A program made the position numbers and the translations under genes. Below the pieces are notes generated by a model that was not told the DNA's origin, did not search any database, and was given only the letters and a program-made list of their open reading frames with translations. A DNA stretch of 64,000 bases from Pisaster brevispinus (Eukaryota > Echinodermata > Asteroidea > Forcipulatida > Asteriidae). Below, piece after piece: positions 24,501-32,060 of this stretch; position 1 is the stretch's first letter; every line of letters begins with the position of its first letter. The stretch spans positions 2,596,541 through 2,660,540 of the forward strand of contig JAMKCF010000022.1 of assembly GCA_023634235.1 (NCBI GenBank), in the 5' to 3' direction.

Positions 24501-27500
24501 TTAAGCATTATTTTCTGCTTAAGCAGCTCTATGAAATTGAGCACAGATCTCTATAAATAGTTGCACCTGTTCGGTGAAAGTGACAGTCTTATTTTTCCCG
24601 TCTCAGGCCACGTCTATGTTGAACCTCCGAGCTTTAAAGGCTTTGCAAGAAGGAAATGAGGACACCTATCCAGAGAAAGAATCCATGGACATCAAGACGA
24701 GACCAAAGAGAGCATCGCACCTACCAGAGGAGAGGTAATCTTAGATAATTCTACGCTTAACATCTATAAACAATTGGTACAACACCCCCAAAAAGCAACA
24801 GTTACTACTTCTCTGGTTAATGTCCTTGTTAAGATAAACTTATCATTTCAAGAGAGGTACTTTGTTTGCTTGTATAATTCCATTGTTTTATCGCTTGTAA
24901 AAGTACTTAAGTATTTTAAGTCATCTTTCTATTGCTTACTTTTGTTTTGTTTTTTGCTGAATTAGTGTGTGTTTGATCTAACTTTTTTCGGAGTCTTCTG
25001 TAACATTTTGTCTTCGTAATAGTGATAGAATTTTCAGCTTTGTAGTTTTCTTTTGTACTTAGTCTTGAAATACTTTTAGTTTCATGTCTTATTGTGCCCC
25101 ATTTCTATTTGTATTTTAATCCCAGCTTGCTAGTCCTTGCAACAGTTTTATGTAATTTTTATAGTAATAGGCCTACTTGTAAAGGCTTGGTTATTTTTTA
25201 TATCTTATCCATTGTTTTTAAAATCTATTTTTATGTAACTCTTGTTGTAGTTTAACCACAATTCAGTAATTGGCTGCGATGTTTGAATGTTTGTAATAAA
25301 CAAATGAAAATAAAAATAACATAACCAACATTTTTATTAAAAATTTCAAGAATTTAATGTTCATTTCAGATGATACATTTTAATATTCATTTTTGCAGCA
25401 AGTCAAGCACCAACCAGCCTCGTGTTTTCAACCCAAGTCCAAGGGCCCACCAGTTACGTCAGAAGGCAGACATGGGCTCCTTGCCTAAACTCAAATTGAA
25501 CTCCAGTTCCCCGGTAACCAAGCACGAGAGCCTTGAGATGCTCAACGACCACAGCAAGAGGCCGACGTCCCCCGGGGATGCTCTGAAGGCGACCCGGTCG
25601 ATGCATGAACTGGAGTTTTCCGACTCCGATCAAGATATCTTGAGCGATCGAAAGGAGATCGTGCAGCGGACCAAGAAGATCGCCGCGATCGCCGCGCAGA
25701 AACGCAACTCGCAGAAGTACACAGATAAGAGCAGCAGCCGGATGGATAAACTCAACCTGCACGAGAAGACTATCCCTTCACTGCGTTCTGTTCATGAAGT
25801 GCCGGAGACAGACACCGACCGAGAGTACCTGACTATGAGCAGGCTGTCCGAGCACAACAACGTCTACAACAGCCATCTTCACGATCATGATGACAATATA
25901 TCCATCGTGACCTTGGACCGGCGAAGCGATGGTATGTACTCCAACGTGAACCTGAGGCAGTCCAGACACAAAGGCGGCAACTTCAACAACGATCACGATG
26001 ACAACATGTCTATCATAACTCTAGACAGGCGGAGTGAAATGACGGAAGGCTACTCAAACACACATCTTCGAAACCCGAAGCATAAAACCGGAGGGGGTGG
26101 TGGCATGAAACGGCTGACGGAGAAGCAGATAGCTGATAAGCGTCGCCGGAGAGGGCTCGGTTATGAATCCAGTGGTCACGTTTTATACATGCCCTCGAAG
26201 GGTGGCTACAACAGAGCCTATCCAGTGGTAGATTCACAGAGTAAACATGGAAAGAAGTTTACCCCCAGGTCAACAGACCAACACCAAACAGGGAAAGTTA
26301 GATATCCCATCATACATCATGCCGGTGAGTGGATTATTTCAAACTTTAGGAATTTATGGCCCGAATGGCCCGAATGAATGAAGTCCGAATGAATGAACAA
26401 CAACAACCAACAGCTCCTATTTTTCAACGTTGTCATTTCAACCAACTGCCACAGCGGTAGCCAAAGACATTTGTTTCGAACATGAACTATTAGTCCATTA
26501 TTCAACTCTCATACTTACCAAAACATTTGCCAGCGAGTTGACCTTAGAACCATTCAGTTGCCTGGGTTGTATGTGGTGGCCCAACAGTGCACAAAACTGT
26601 CTGTGGGTGAATTCACTACCTGAAATATCATGTGGGAGATTGGCACAGTACTTCCATCATTTTGAATGGTCGGACAGTAGGAGGGTTAATCTAACCACAG
26701 CGTTACTGTCTGCAAAATAAAAAGTTTGATTTTGCATTTGCTCTTCAAATTGAGCGTGAAACCAGGCTTTCTGCTTGTTCTTACCCATACACTCTCGCTT
26801 TGCTGAGATGTAGAACAAAGAGCCATTCTTATAGCTTTATTCCACATACTTTATCTCTTTGGAACTCCTTGCCTGGTGCATGTTTCCCTTCATCCTACAA
26901 TCTAAACTGTTTTAAGAGGAATATTAATCCCTACCTTCAGCTCCTAGAGTTATTTTTGTCCTAAATGTTTTCTTCTTGTAGCTCTTACTAAGAGTGGCTG
27001 TTTGACTTGTTTTGGGCAAACTTGCATTAAAAAAATAAATAAATAAAATAAGTTCTTACTGATCCAAAGAAATCAAATGTGCATAATCCATTCGGTCATT
27101 AATCAACTTTTTAAAAACTGATATTTGTCTCCAAGTGTTTCCTTTTTACAATCCTAATAATTTACTTGACATTGTCTAGGCGAGCAAGATGCAACAACAC
27201 TGGGTTCAGTCGGCACACCGACAAACATGAATGTCATTCACCAAGTAGGAGCCGAGAGAGGCCGAGGCCATACACTCCATAGGAAAGCAAGGGGTAAGCT
27301 GAAGGCAGGCTCTTCTGCAATCGAAATCAATAAATTCTTTGCAAATTTTATGACTTTTTGAAAAAACAGTTGGGTTAAAAACCAATTATGTGTACATACA
27401 TGTATGAAAAAAATTGGTTTGAGGACAAGTGCCCTTTTGTTCTGAAAATTTGTAAGCCAACGTGTGTTGCAACTGTTAAATCAATTCTTTGCAAGGATTT

Positions 27501-27825
27501 TTTTAAAGTACAGTTGCGGGGAAAACCTATAATATATATTTTTATGGGAACGTACATGTATGAAAAAAAATTGATTTGAAGTTAGACATTGGAAAGTTAC
27601 TCATTGGAAAGCTTTGTTGTATAAGTAATTGTCTCCCCCTCTCCAACCCATCCAGGCATTGCAGTTAACGACCCCGCCAGCCACAGCACTACTCAGCTGG
27701 TAGGCAAGCAGCAAACCGGCAAACGCCACCAGCCAAGCTACCCCGTCTATCAGCGCAAGAACATGCTGGCTGTCTCTGGCTTCGGCTTGGGGAAAAAAGA
27801 GAGATACGGCGGACGGAAGCTTTGA
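393..27825 (+). CDS. KIF19: KIF19 (kinesin-8 family motor), 5'-truncated by window, 14 exons
   Basis: Coding segments 393-518, 4468-4668, 5679-5813, 12602-12724, 13549-13699, 15325-15487, 16621-16682, 17379-17648, 19056-19187, 21825-21946, 24607-24734, 25399-26324, 27180-27293 and 27656-27825 (TGA at 27823) join in frame into 940 residues with GT/AG borders throughout. Seen: motor motifs NKTSSRSH (switch I), DLAGSE (switch II), [11 protein letters not shown] and YRDSKLTR, then a neck/coiled-coil stalk and a long basic low-complexity tail. Residue-level agreement with remembered human KIF19 is high through the motor ([32 protein letters not shown]) and persists in the stalk ([11 protein letters not shown]). 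Known family role: a plus-end-directed, microtubule-depolymerising motor limiting the length of motile cilia. The first ~150 residues (including the P-loop) must lie left of base 1; no start codon is present here. Tail is diverged. Introns range from 0.36 to 6.8 kb and are packed with repeats. Confidence 0.95.
1329..1493. repeat. Near-perfect palindromic foldback element, 165 bp
   Basis: Left arm gggaataaaagagtgg... reverse-complements the right arm ...actcttttattccc, with arms of about 75 bases and a short centre around gaactgaaggcgaggg. It lies in KIF19 intron A. It shares outer ends (gggaataa/ttattccc-like) and centre style with 24088-24256, so both probably belong to one foldback family. 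Confidence 0.9.
2530..2716. mobile_element. MITE family A copy 1
   Basis: Terminal inverted repeats read ttcatagagctgcttaagca on the left and the equivalent ...gctctatgaaattgggccca on the right, with internal gctaagcaga/ctggtaagca blocks. The same ~190-bp pattern recurs at 21140, 24353, 30334, 34512, 34837 and 39371. It is non-autonomous with no coding capacity. Confidence 0.85.
2843..3105 (-). mobile_element. Repeat with internal tRNA-like module, copy 1
   Basis: On the minus strand an A-box-like tagctcggttggtgga and a degenerate B box occur, flanked on both sides by sequence conserved with 13240-13518 (ccaacataggg..., ggtgccagtcagaagccatt, gaaactgactg). This looks like a SINE-derived or composite element. 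It is not a functional tRNA: the acceptor ends do not pair. Confidence 0.75.
4468..4668 (+). CDS. KIF19: KIF19 exon B (switch I and switch II)
   Basis: The acceptor is tctgtag at 4461-4467 and the donor is aag|gttggt at 4669. It encodes 67 residues, phase 0/0, fragment residues 43-109. It contains NKTSSRSH (switch I, nucleotide-sensing serines) and [13 protein letters not shown] (switch II with the DxxG loop). All catalytic positions expected of an active kinesin appear intact. Confidence 0.95.
4669..5678. other. KIF19 intron B
   Basis: AT-rich intron. I see no coding signal or recognisable element in it. Confidence 0.6.
5679..5813 (+). CDS. KIF19: KIF19 exon C (motor, microtubule-binding alpha4-L12-alpha5)
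   Basis: The acceptor ag is at 5677-5678 and the donor aag|gtaggt is at 5814. It encodes 45 residues, phase 0/0, including [19 protein letters not shown] and [14 protein letters not shown], the family-invariant microtubule-facing segment. Fragment residues 110-154. Confidence 0.95.
6717..8331 (+). mobile_element. Helitron/Helentron-like non-autonomous element (candidate)
   Basis: The left end has aggtgttcggg followed by the perfect hairpin gttcgggctt-t-aagcccgaac; the complementary cccgaacacct lies at 8285-8295. It is followed by a second hairpin (gtgtttgt...acaaacac, 8297-8316) and CTAG-T at 8324-8328. A 3' hairpin followed after a few bases by CTRR-T is the Helitron 3' signature. Internal sequence (ttccggttcaaaccggaagt at 7410, atgatgacgccat at 7239) resembles the 57.4-63.3 kb array. 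No Rep/helicase coding. Confidence 0.5.
8340..8880. repeat. Diverged copy of the Helitron-like repeat superfamily
   Basis: It contains aatgatgacgtcatctgatg (8468-8487) and stereotyped phrases such as catgaaacttggcaacc, as in the array at 57.4-63.3 kb. Apparent ORFs here are not conserved. Similar sequence recurs at about 11330-11850. Confidence 0.45.
9655..9780. repeat. Short tandem repeat, ~19 bp unit
   Basis: About five imperfect copies of aacaactcagaaataaacg. They lie in the long KIF19 intron next to the left arm of the inverted-repeat element 9770-10945. Confidence 0.7.
9770..10945. mobile_element. Element with ~170-bp terminal inverted repeats
   Basis: The left arm (acacaatagttttcaaatgc...ctcaaatgctcact...aatgacattcaagctaaataatttcatc) reappears inverted at 10775-10945 (gatgaaattatttagct...agtgagcatttgatgcc...aaaaactattgtgttc). 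The interior 10020-10230 is also directly repeated at about 10940-11145 (gagaagcacttattg), so more than one rearrangement happened. No transposase seen. Confidence 0.6.
10437..10463. repeat. (TTTA)n / poly-T microsatellite
   Basis: Five TTTA-type tetranucleotides run into a poly-T tract. Simple sequence, no other signal. Confidence 0.9.
11330..11850. repeat. Diverged Helitron-like repeat sequence
   Basis: It contains gatggcgtcatcaatgacgtc (11352 onward) and repeated phrases about 200 bp apart (cataccagatctttgg..., aaactttacatacttagacc...), resembling the internal repeats at 57.5-57.9 kb. No coding. Confidence 0.4.
12283..12560. repeat. Low-complexity (TTGA)n / tttatgattgattga tandem tract
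   Basis: Roughly 280 bp of interleaved attgattg and tttatgattg units. It ends only about 40 bp before the acceptor of KIF19 exon D. Confidence 0.92.
12602..12724 (+). CDS. KIF19: KIF19 exon D (end of motor domain)
   Basis: The acceptor gaatag ends at 12601 and the donor aag|gtaaga starts at 12725. It encodes 41 residues, [19 protein letters not shown] to [11 protein letters not shown]: the standard last beta-strand and alpha6 of the kinesin motor. It follows a 6.8-kb intron that is almost entirely repeat sequence. Confidence 0.95.
12824..12943 (+). repeat. Six tandem 20-bp units, each resembling a 3' splice site
   Basis: Unit tcctttgttttattctgcag: four near-identical copies, then two variants (ctgctg and ctacag endings). 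Each intact unit is a pyrimidine-rich run ending in CAG. It sits about 100 bp into the KIF19 intron after exon D. Confidence 0.92.
13240..13518 (-). mobile_element. Repeat with internal tRNA-like module, copy 2
   Basis: Minus strand: gctggaaagctcagttggta (A box) and ggttcaagacc (B box, plus-strand 13246-13256), with a plausible anticodon stem between. Conserved flanks on both sides are shared with copy 1 at 2843-3105. The acceptor stem does not pair (gggctgg versus ccgctct), so it is tRNA-derived, not a tRNA gene. Confidence 0.78.
13549..13699 (+). CDS. KIF19: KIF19 exon E (neck linker and first coiled coil)
   Basis: The acceptor gcattag ends at 13548 and the donor c|gtaaat starts at 13700, leaving phase 1. 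It reads [20 protein letters not shown] followed by a heptad-like [14 protein letters not shown] stretch. It corresponds to human VKQNLLNVSYHIAQYTSIIADLRGEIQ, the neck linker and start of the stalk. Confidence 0.93.
13858..14099. repeat. Foldback element, 242 bp, ~105-bp arms
   Basis: ctaagtaaggcttgcggtaa... at the left pairs with ...ttaccgcaagccttacttag at the right. Both arms carry ggttctgaaaagaaccggtg or its inverse. The centre includes tctcctgaagatgatcagag. Related phrases occur at 16900-17300, 18337-18985 and 22983-23060. Two ORFs inside are artefacts of the palindrome. Confidence 0.9.
14901..15110 (+). mobile_element. tRNA-derived SINE
   Basis: The tRNA-like head has an A-box region tggcagtctagcgcatcaga and a canonical B box ggttcgaatcc (14965-14975). 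The body (gtcctgagaaagacacct...cacatgggtacctgtgaggg) is typical of SINE tails. It lies in KIF19 intron E. Confidence 0.8.
15118..15250. mobile_element. MITE family B copy 1
   Basis: Inverted ends: gccaaatttcatggctctgc...ttgcttac at the left and cggtaagcaaagcctg...tgccatgag at the right, with the internal marker cagaattcc. Related copies are at about 16998-17095, 30665-30790 and 39243-39372. Confidence 0.65.
15325..15487 (+). CDS. KIF19: KIF19 exon F (stalk coiled coil)
   Basis: The acceptor tcttag ends at 15324 and the donor ga|gtaagc starts at 15488. The incoming phase (two bases completing a codon) fits exon E. It contains [20 protein letters not shown], matching the remembered human QLREQLASAFQEQMDVRRRL segment. 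Confidence 0.92.
15530..16465. repeat. ~400-bp direct tandem duplication plus ggctttggctaggg tracts
   Basis: The segment with gtggtgtgtattctaacctt...gtagacttaacttgtttagt occurs twice with a period of about 401 bp (15860 and 16261). Purine-rich repeats built on gctttggctagggctgtg bound each copy, with a third partial tract at 16370-16460. It lies within KIF19 intron F. Confidence 0.88.
16621..16682 (+). CDS. KIF19: KIF19 exon G (small stalk exon)
   Basis: A 62-nt exon: acceptor tctaag ends at 16620 and donor g|gtatgt starts at 16683. It reads [20 protein letters not shown], with the same pattern as human WKHEKSRRALKWREEQRKE. Phases join exons F and H exactly, which is the main support for such a short exon. 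Confidence 0.88.
16683..17378. other. KIF19 intron G with foldback-family fragments
   Basis: Contains MITE family B-like sequence (16998-17095, aagcgcagaattctttggg) and phrases related to the gatcgaaacgt foldback family (aaacgttggatcgaaacgtc at 17250). No coding signal. Confidence 0.5.
17379..17648 (+). CDS. KIF19: KIF19 exon H (stalk coiled coil)
   Basis: The acceptor is ctcctag ending at 17378, chosen over an ag two bases later because of phase. The donor a|gtatcc starts at 17649. The 89-residue segment is acidic then helical, with AAREEI-like [13 protein letters not shown] and [20 protein letters not shown], close to human LEETLPRRIGSEEQREVLSL. Confidence 0.93.
17870..17896. repeat. (ATT)n microsatellite
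   Basis: About eight tandem ATT units. Confidence 0.9.
18337..18985. mobile_element. Inverted-repeat element, ~65-bp ends
   Basis: Left aataagaagtaactataact...acaaccatgtgttaatctct inverts to the right end ...agagatttatacatggttgt...agctatagttacttcttatt. The interior has gaagatgtgtagagtatact, shared with the 13858-14099 family. No transposase. Confidence 0.75.
19056..19187 (+). CDS. KIF19: KIF19 exon I (stalk)
   Basis: The acceptor taacag ends at 19055 and the donor a|gtgagt starts at 19188. The junction codon rebuilds [11 protein letters not shown], as in human VENTEMQSHAL. It continues [20 protein letters not shown] (human LEQHRSLCDEIIQGQRQIID). Confidence 0.93.
19511..19688. mobile_element. 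MITE, 178 bp, ~29-bp terminal inverted repeats
   Basis: Ends cccggttcatacttcctgcg (continuing aatgcgaat) and the inverse attcgcattcgcaggaagta...cccggg; two or three mismatches. The interior has tgacgtcac and cgaatttgtgacgccag. It lies in KIF19 intron I. Confidence 0.85.
19700..20860. other. KIF19 intron I, central part
   Basis: AT-rich, with poly-A/T runs and a GT-rich microsatellite around 20604-20630. I see no gene or element beyond that. Confidence 0.5.
21140..21335. mobile_element. MITE family A copy 2
   Basis: Ends gcccaatgtcg...gtttagcagaaaattgtgct and ...tgctgaacagctttatgaaatg; internal aactggtaacctgtttctac. Diverged from copy 1. A partial fragment lies just upstream (21060-21130). 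Confidence 0.65.
21825..21946 (+). CDS. KIF19: KIF19 exon J
   Basis: The acceptor tctgcag ends at 21824 and the donor aag|gtttgt starts at 21947. It reads [20 protein letters not shown], aligning with human VPQRLEELYEVYLRELEE. It ends in phase 0. Confidence 0.9.
21980..22378. repeat. 199-bp tandem duplication in KIF19 intron J
   Basis: Two copies (about 21980-22178 and 22179-22378) share tcctggtgaatgtttctca, agagcttcgtgtgaaaggac, agttatgctagcggaat and ccactccctcgtgtgaaac. The offset is 199 bp with small indels. Confidence 0.9.
22983..23060. repeat. Perfect 32-bp-arm hairpin
   Basis: cctgacgtttcgaccctagc...gtctttctc pairs perfectly with gagaaagac...gctagggtcgaaacgtcagg around a 14-base loop. 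It belongs to the tcgaaacgt foldback family. Confidence 0.95.
23118..23375 (+). mobile_element. tRNA-derived SINE, second family
   Basis: The head has gggttggcgtagtgttatc (A box) and ggttcaaatc (B box, 23173-23182); the body is gactgcgtgggttttccctg...cttggctagtgtagtg. It ends in repeats of aatgaatga. Its body differs from the SINE at 14901. Confidence 0.8.
23501..24352. mobile_element. Inverted-repeat element with gatttcacaaag ends
   Basis: Left ggggtcgatttcacaaagat...cctaacttaggactagtcct inverts to the right ...ggctagtcctaagtttgg...aactctttgtgaaatccaccc. It carries a 169-bp palindrome at 24088-24256. No coding. Confidence 0.7.
24088..24256. repeat. Near-perfect palindrome, 169 bp
   Basis: The arms gggcataacagtgcgatgag...ggccgctgttaatggacc and their inverse pair over about 75 bases around the centre tcgccttcggctcggttcgg. 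Structurally like 1329-1493, but with a different arm sequence. Confidence 0.92.
24353..24547. mobile_element. MITE family A copy 3
   Basis: gggcccaatttcataaggct at the left; ...ctgcttaagcagctctatga...ttgagcaca at the right. It abuts the preceding inverted-repeat element and ends about 60 bp before exon K. Confidence 0.85.
24607..24734 (+). CDS. KIF19: KIF19 exon K
   Basis: The acceptor gtctcag ends at 24606 and the donor ag|gtaatc starts at 24735. It encodes [20 protein letters not shown] and a basic stretch. Similarity to vertebrate KIF19 is weak here; placement rests on phase, splice signals and order. Confidence 0.85.
24735..25398. other. KIF19 intron K
   Basis: AT-rich; no repeat or coding signal that I can identify. 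Confidence 0.6.
25399..26324 (+). CDS. KIF19: KIF19 exon L (long basic tail exon with internal duplication)
   Basis: The acceptor tttgcag ends at 25398 and the donor g|gtgagt starts at 26325. The 308-residue exon is rich in S, K, R, H and D and has no recognisable fold. It carries [35 protein letters not shown] (basic cluster near human EAKRRKRRSRSFE) and two copies of HDDN[IM]SI[VI]TLDRRS. GC content is clearly above the flanking introns. Confidence 0.9.
26325..27179. other. KIF19 intron L
   Basis: A frame stays open a little past the exon L donor, but no homology continues. Otherwise AT-rich with nothing recognised. Confidence 0.55.
27180..27293 (+). CDS. KIF19: KIF19 exon M (tail)
   Basis: The acceptor gtctag ends at 27179 and the donor g|gtaagc starts at 27294. 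It reads [20 protein letters not shown] and HTLHRKARG. It has no similarity I can name; support is splice signals, phase on both sides and an open frame. Confidence 0.8.
27656..27825 (+). CDS. KIF19: KIF19 terminal exon N
   Basis: The acceptor catccag ends at 27655. It is open to TGA at 27823-27825 and encodes 55 basic residues ending [16 protein letters not shown]. The phase agrees with exon M. The 3' UTR end is not determined; the downstream sequence is AT-rich with several AATAAA-like hexamers. Confidence 0.85.
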
Positions 27826-28670
27826 ATGAGAGAAAGTCCCTTGATACACTGAAGGTGTGGTTGTAGAAATGGTGGAAGTTTAACATTCCAAAGGTGACAT
27901 TTGTCACACACTCACTCTCTCACCAAGATGGAAGCACTCAAAGCTGTTAAGGAACAGATGTGGGTGACACATCCATTTATAACCATTTATTATTTTTGTC
28001 TTTCTCAAGTAGCGCACTTGATAAATTCAAGTATTTTGTGGTTTGTTTTTTTTGTTTTTTTTCATATAAATTTTCTCACCTTGCCAATTTTCTCATGTTT
28101 GATGTTTTGGGATTTCAAAAGTGCAAGGTTGGAACACAGTCTTGTGAGGTGTATTATAACACTGTGAAGGTATCTCCCATGAGTAGGATTGGACAAGTTA
28201 ACATGTCGGAATTACAAACTATAAATATTGGGAAGAATTTTCCTGGATAATCAATTATTTCTTTCTAAACAACTTAAAAGAGAGATAACCATGATGATAC
28301 TACAATCCTCCCTTTTGCACATTTACGCGTAACTTTCATTTTAATTAGGTGTACAGGTAAACGTTTTAACCTTTGGTTTTAGAGATGCCTAATTTTGTGG
28401 CAAGTTGTACAGAGATATAAAGAGTGTAAATCATCTCGTAAATTTATAAAATAATATATAACTTTAAGGATTTTTTTAGCATCCTTTGGGACCTTCATAA
28501 TATCATTTAGCAAACCGATGACATTTTTTGAACACTGGAAAATCTTGCTAATGTATGGTTTTCCACTGAGCAAGTAAATCTGTTGAAAATGTTTGTATTG
28601 TTGGTTCCCATATAATCAACCAGGTCAGTCTTGAAAGTCTGCTGAGGATTAAAAACTTATATTAGTTAAT
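27826..28670. other. KIF19 3' UTR or flank
   Basis: AT-rich sequence after the stop; presumably 3' UTR at its start. I see no confident polyadenylation signal and no element. Confidence 0.5.
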
Positions 28671-28689
28671 ATATTAGTCAGGTTTACTG

Positions 28690-29510
28690 GATGTACTGTA
28701 AGGTTTACTAGATGAAACTAGTAAGGTTTACTAGGTGTACTAGTAAGGTTATAACTAGGTGAACTAGTAAGGTTTATTAGGTGAACTAGTATTACGAAGG
28801 TTTACTAGGTGTACTAGTAAGGTTTACTAGGTGTACTATTAGTAAGGTTTACTAGGTGTACTAGTAAGGTTTACTAGGAGTACTAGTAAGGCTTGCTAGA
28901 TGAACTAGTAAGGTTTACTAGGTGTACTAGTAAGGTTATAACTAGGTGAACTAGTAAGGTTTATTAGGTGAACTAATATTGCAAAGATTTACTAGGTGTA
29001 CTAGTAAGGTTTACTAGGTGTACTTATAAGGTGTACTAGGTGTACTAGTAAGGTTTACTAGGTGTACTATTAGTAAGGTTTATTAGGTGTACTAGTAAGT
29101 TTATAACTAGGTGAACTGGTAAGGTTTACTAGGTCTACTAGTATACAACTATTGACTGCCTTGAGTGCTATGGTTAAAACTACAACTAAAAGATGAACCT
29201 CAGTTTGTTCTATTTTATAGATTGCTCTGGGGATCACCGAGGGATAAGCAGTTTTAACCTTAGTTTGAGTAAAAGCAGTCAATATGGGTTTTATAATACC
29301 CCATGCATATGTTGTGCCTACACAACTTTCTGGTAAAAATAAGACAAATCATGTGACGTGCTCTAAACCCATTATAAGGCAGAATTTTTGTTAGGGGTGT
29401 TATAAGAAGCTAGTACGTTTTACTAGGTGAACTAGTAAGGTTTACTTGGTTTACTAGTAAGGTTAACTAGGTTTACTAGTAAGGTTTTAACTAGGAGAAC
29501 TATTAAGGGA
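28690..29510. repeat. Minisatellite, ~22-bp unit, in two blocks
   Basis: Core tttactaggtgtactagt, with variants (ttataactaggtgaactagt and tattag insertions), runs through 28690-29150 and resumes at 29410-29510 after about 260 bp of unique sequence. Perhaps 25 units in all. Many units contain the palindrome actagt. Confidence 0.92.
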
Positions 29511-29514
29511 GCAT

Positions 29515-30330
29515 TTAAACTTGGACATTTAAACCAGGGTATTTTGGGGGTATTTCAGACACACTTTTCATTGTCTTTCGTAATAAAAAATAAATACTTG
29601 ATACCCAATCCACCAGTTTGAAATGCAACATGCCTTTAAAGAATTCAACTTGAATTCTATAATCCACCGACTGAAATGTGCCTGATGTCAATTTCCATAC
29701 GAACGGAAACAAACAAAATGTTACCGCCGTAGCTTTCTTGTTAATAATTAATAACAACTAATAATTTATCAATGCATATTACTCAGTATGAAATGGTACT
29801 GATACAGTACTGTTACACGAACCTTCAGTCTTTAAGAGTGGGTGTGATGGAGTCAAAGGTCAAACTACCTACATGTCTTTCTCACAATCATTGTTGGGAG
29901 CAAACACCCAAGTTTATTTCTTTTTACATGAAATGACTGGGACTTTTCTCTTTTCCCTCGTGACTTTATTATTTTCTCTTTTCATTTGTGTAAATATTTG
30001 TAATATGAAAAAAGACTGAAATGCTCATTAAGTATGAATTTTGTACAGTAACTGTGTAAATAATATTATGTTCACATATGGGTTTGGGTGGGTATTTATG
30101 TACAGGTTGTTGTGGGAACCAAGGGAGTCAGTGTAAATCTTTTTCAACAAAAATGTATTCTTTTTTTGAGATTTGGTTTAAGTTTTATTGTGTCGCAGAG
30201 GAGAGTTTTTTGTGGTCTGTAAATTTCAGTGGGTTGATATTTCAAAACTGATAATCCTGAAAACGGGTCGTGTTCTCCTCGTGATCTAGAAATGAGACGT
30301 CTCATTTTATTTGGAGAACTCACTAGAGCC
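29515..30330. other. KIF19-USH1G intergenic, AT-rich
   Basis: No coding potential or recognised element. The text has the character of 3' UTR or intergenic DNA. Confidence 0.5.
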
Positions 30331-30333
30331 CAT

Positions 30334-30516
30334 CGTCACAGAGCTGCTTAAGCATAAAAAGTAGCTTAGCACAGCAAAGTTATGCTTGCCAAAACAAGAT
30401 GACCAGCCAAAATATCATGTCATATGTACCATCTGTGATTGGCATCCTGCTCAATTTTGCTCAGCGGCAAATTCTTAAGCAATATTTTCTGCTTCAGCAG
30501 AACTATGAAACAGGGG
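30334..30516. mobile_element. MITE family A copy 4
   Basis: cacagagctgcttaagcata...ttctgcttcagcagaactat ends; internal gaccagccaaaatatcatgt matches copy 3. Confidence 0.85.
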
Positions 30517-30668
30517 CCTGGGTGTGATTTCACAAAGCACTAAGATTCATCTTAATTTAAGTTGTCAGTATTTCCATTGTGATTTGTATTGTGACATCAC
30601 ACTTTGTTCAGCAATTAAGAGTGATTCGAAGTTAAGATCAATCTTAGCGCTTTGTCAAATCGAGCCCA
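30517..30668. mobile_element. MITE family C copy 1
   Basis: Inverted ends tgatttcacaaagcactaag...atcttaa and ...ttaagatcaatcttagcgct...caaatcgagccc. The interior ccattgtgatttgtattgtg matches 53990-54015. It sits immediately between a family A and a family B copy. Confidence 0.8.
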
Positions 30669-30790
30669 GGGCCCTATTCCGTGGCACTGCTTACTGCAGA
30701 ATTCTGCGCTTACAGAGAATCGTGGGCTTTGCAGGGGCACTGTAAGCGCAGAATTTTTCGGTAAGCAGTGCCGTGTAATCAGGTCCGGCT
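30669..30790. mobile_element. MITE family B copy 2
   Basis: gggccctattccgtggcact...ttactgcagaattctgcgct at the left pairs with agcgcagaatttttcggtaa...gcagtgcc at the right. The cleanest family B copy in the window. Confidence 0.85.
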
Positions 30791-32060
30791 TATAATGTAC
30801 ATCGCCACAGATGGAACTGGAGGTTTTGACACAAGAGGGCAGTGTCTTTCATCCCTTGATTGCAAGTTTGCTTTCATTGGAGACAGTTTGAAGGCAAAAA
30901 TAGATCGGGGGGGGGGGGGGGAATCCTGTTTTGGGGAACAAATCCTGACAAGCCACTTGCCTGAAATTTATTTCATGAGTCAAGATCAAGTACCATTGGT
31001 AATTGAAACATGTTTTTAATCAAAACGAATTACTTGTTTCATGTGTGAATAATAAATTGCAATAATAATTATGCCTTTTCTAAATGCATTTGCTAACGAT
31101 CAATAATTATGATGCCATAATTTCTTCTTTTCAGCAATAAGAACAAAGGCCTCTTCACTTCAGGAGGAATTTAGTGCCTTAATTAAGTAATTTGTACTTA
31201 AAATGAACAATTTTCTATTGTAAAGTGTCAAAATTTATGTAAAAATGTAAATGAAAAACAAAATAATTTATTTGCTACTAGCCCGGCTCAGAAGTTAACA
31301 GGGTTTTGTGAAAATTTTAGAATTTCCTAAAAGTAGAACATGATCAAATATTTGATCGTTTGAAAGTGAGCTCCGAAATTAGTGTCAAATAATGGTCTTT
31401 TGGTAGATCATGCTGAATTGTTTAAAGAAAAAGAGTTTCATTATCTTAATTATTAAGTACAATTTGCACAATTTTTCTTATTGGATCTTTATGTTATTGC
31501 CAATGGTTATTAAATTATTTTGATTTTGTTTTCCCAAGTACAGTGGAAGTAAATACCTGACATTTTCTAGTTAGATATTTCACAAAATGAATGACTGGGG
31601 TGTTGTTGACAAGTGAGGAAAGTCTATTAATAATTTAAATGTTGACTTGATGGTACCAATTTATTGTGAAGTTATGACACCAACAGTGCGAGAGCGTGTG
31701 TAGCCCCAAGCGGGTGCTTATTGTATGTGGGAATAATCTAAAATATTACATTAAAGAAACATCAACATCGTAAACTATTTTTTTCCTTTGACGAAAAAAA
31801 AAGGCAATTTCAAATGCCAGTATAGACCCTTATGCTGCCACGATCTTTGTCATGTTCCCTGTATCCACTTACGGTATTACATGATAGTATTCATTGCACA
31901 AAAATGGAACCAGACTAGTCTTTCTTGCAGCCTCGATTTGATTACAATAATTTGGATTGGATTGAAGTTGGCCGCATCATGATAAAGGTATATAGACATT
32001 TGTCATAGTGTTGTAATCTGTGTCTGGTTACCTGTAAACAGAGTGGTGGTAACGGTCCTT

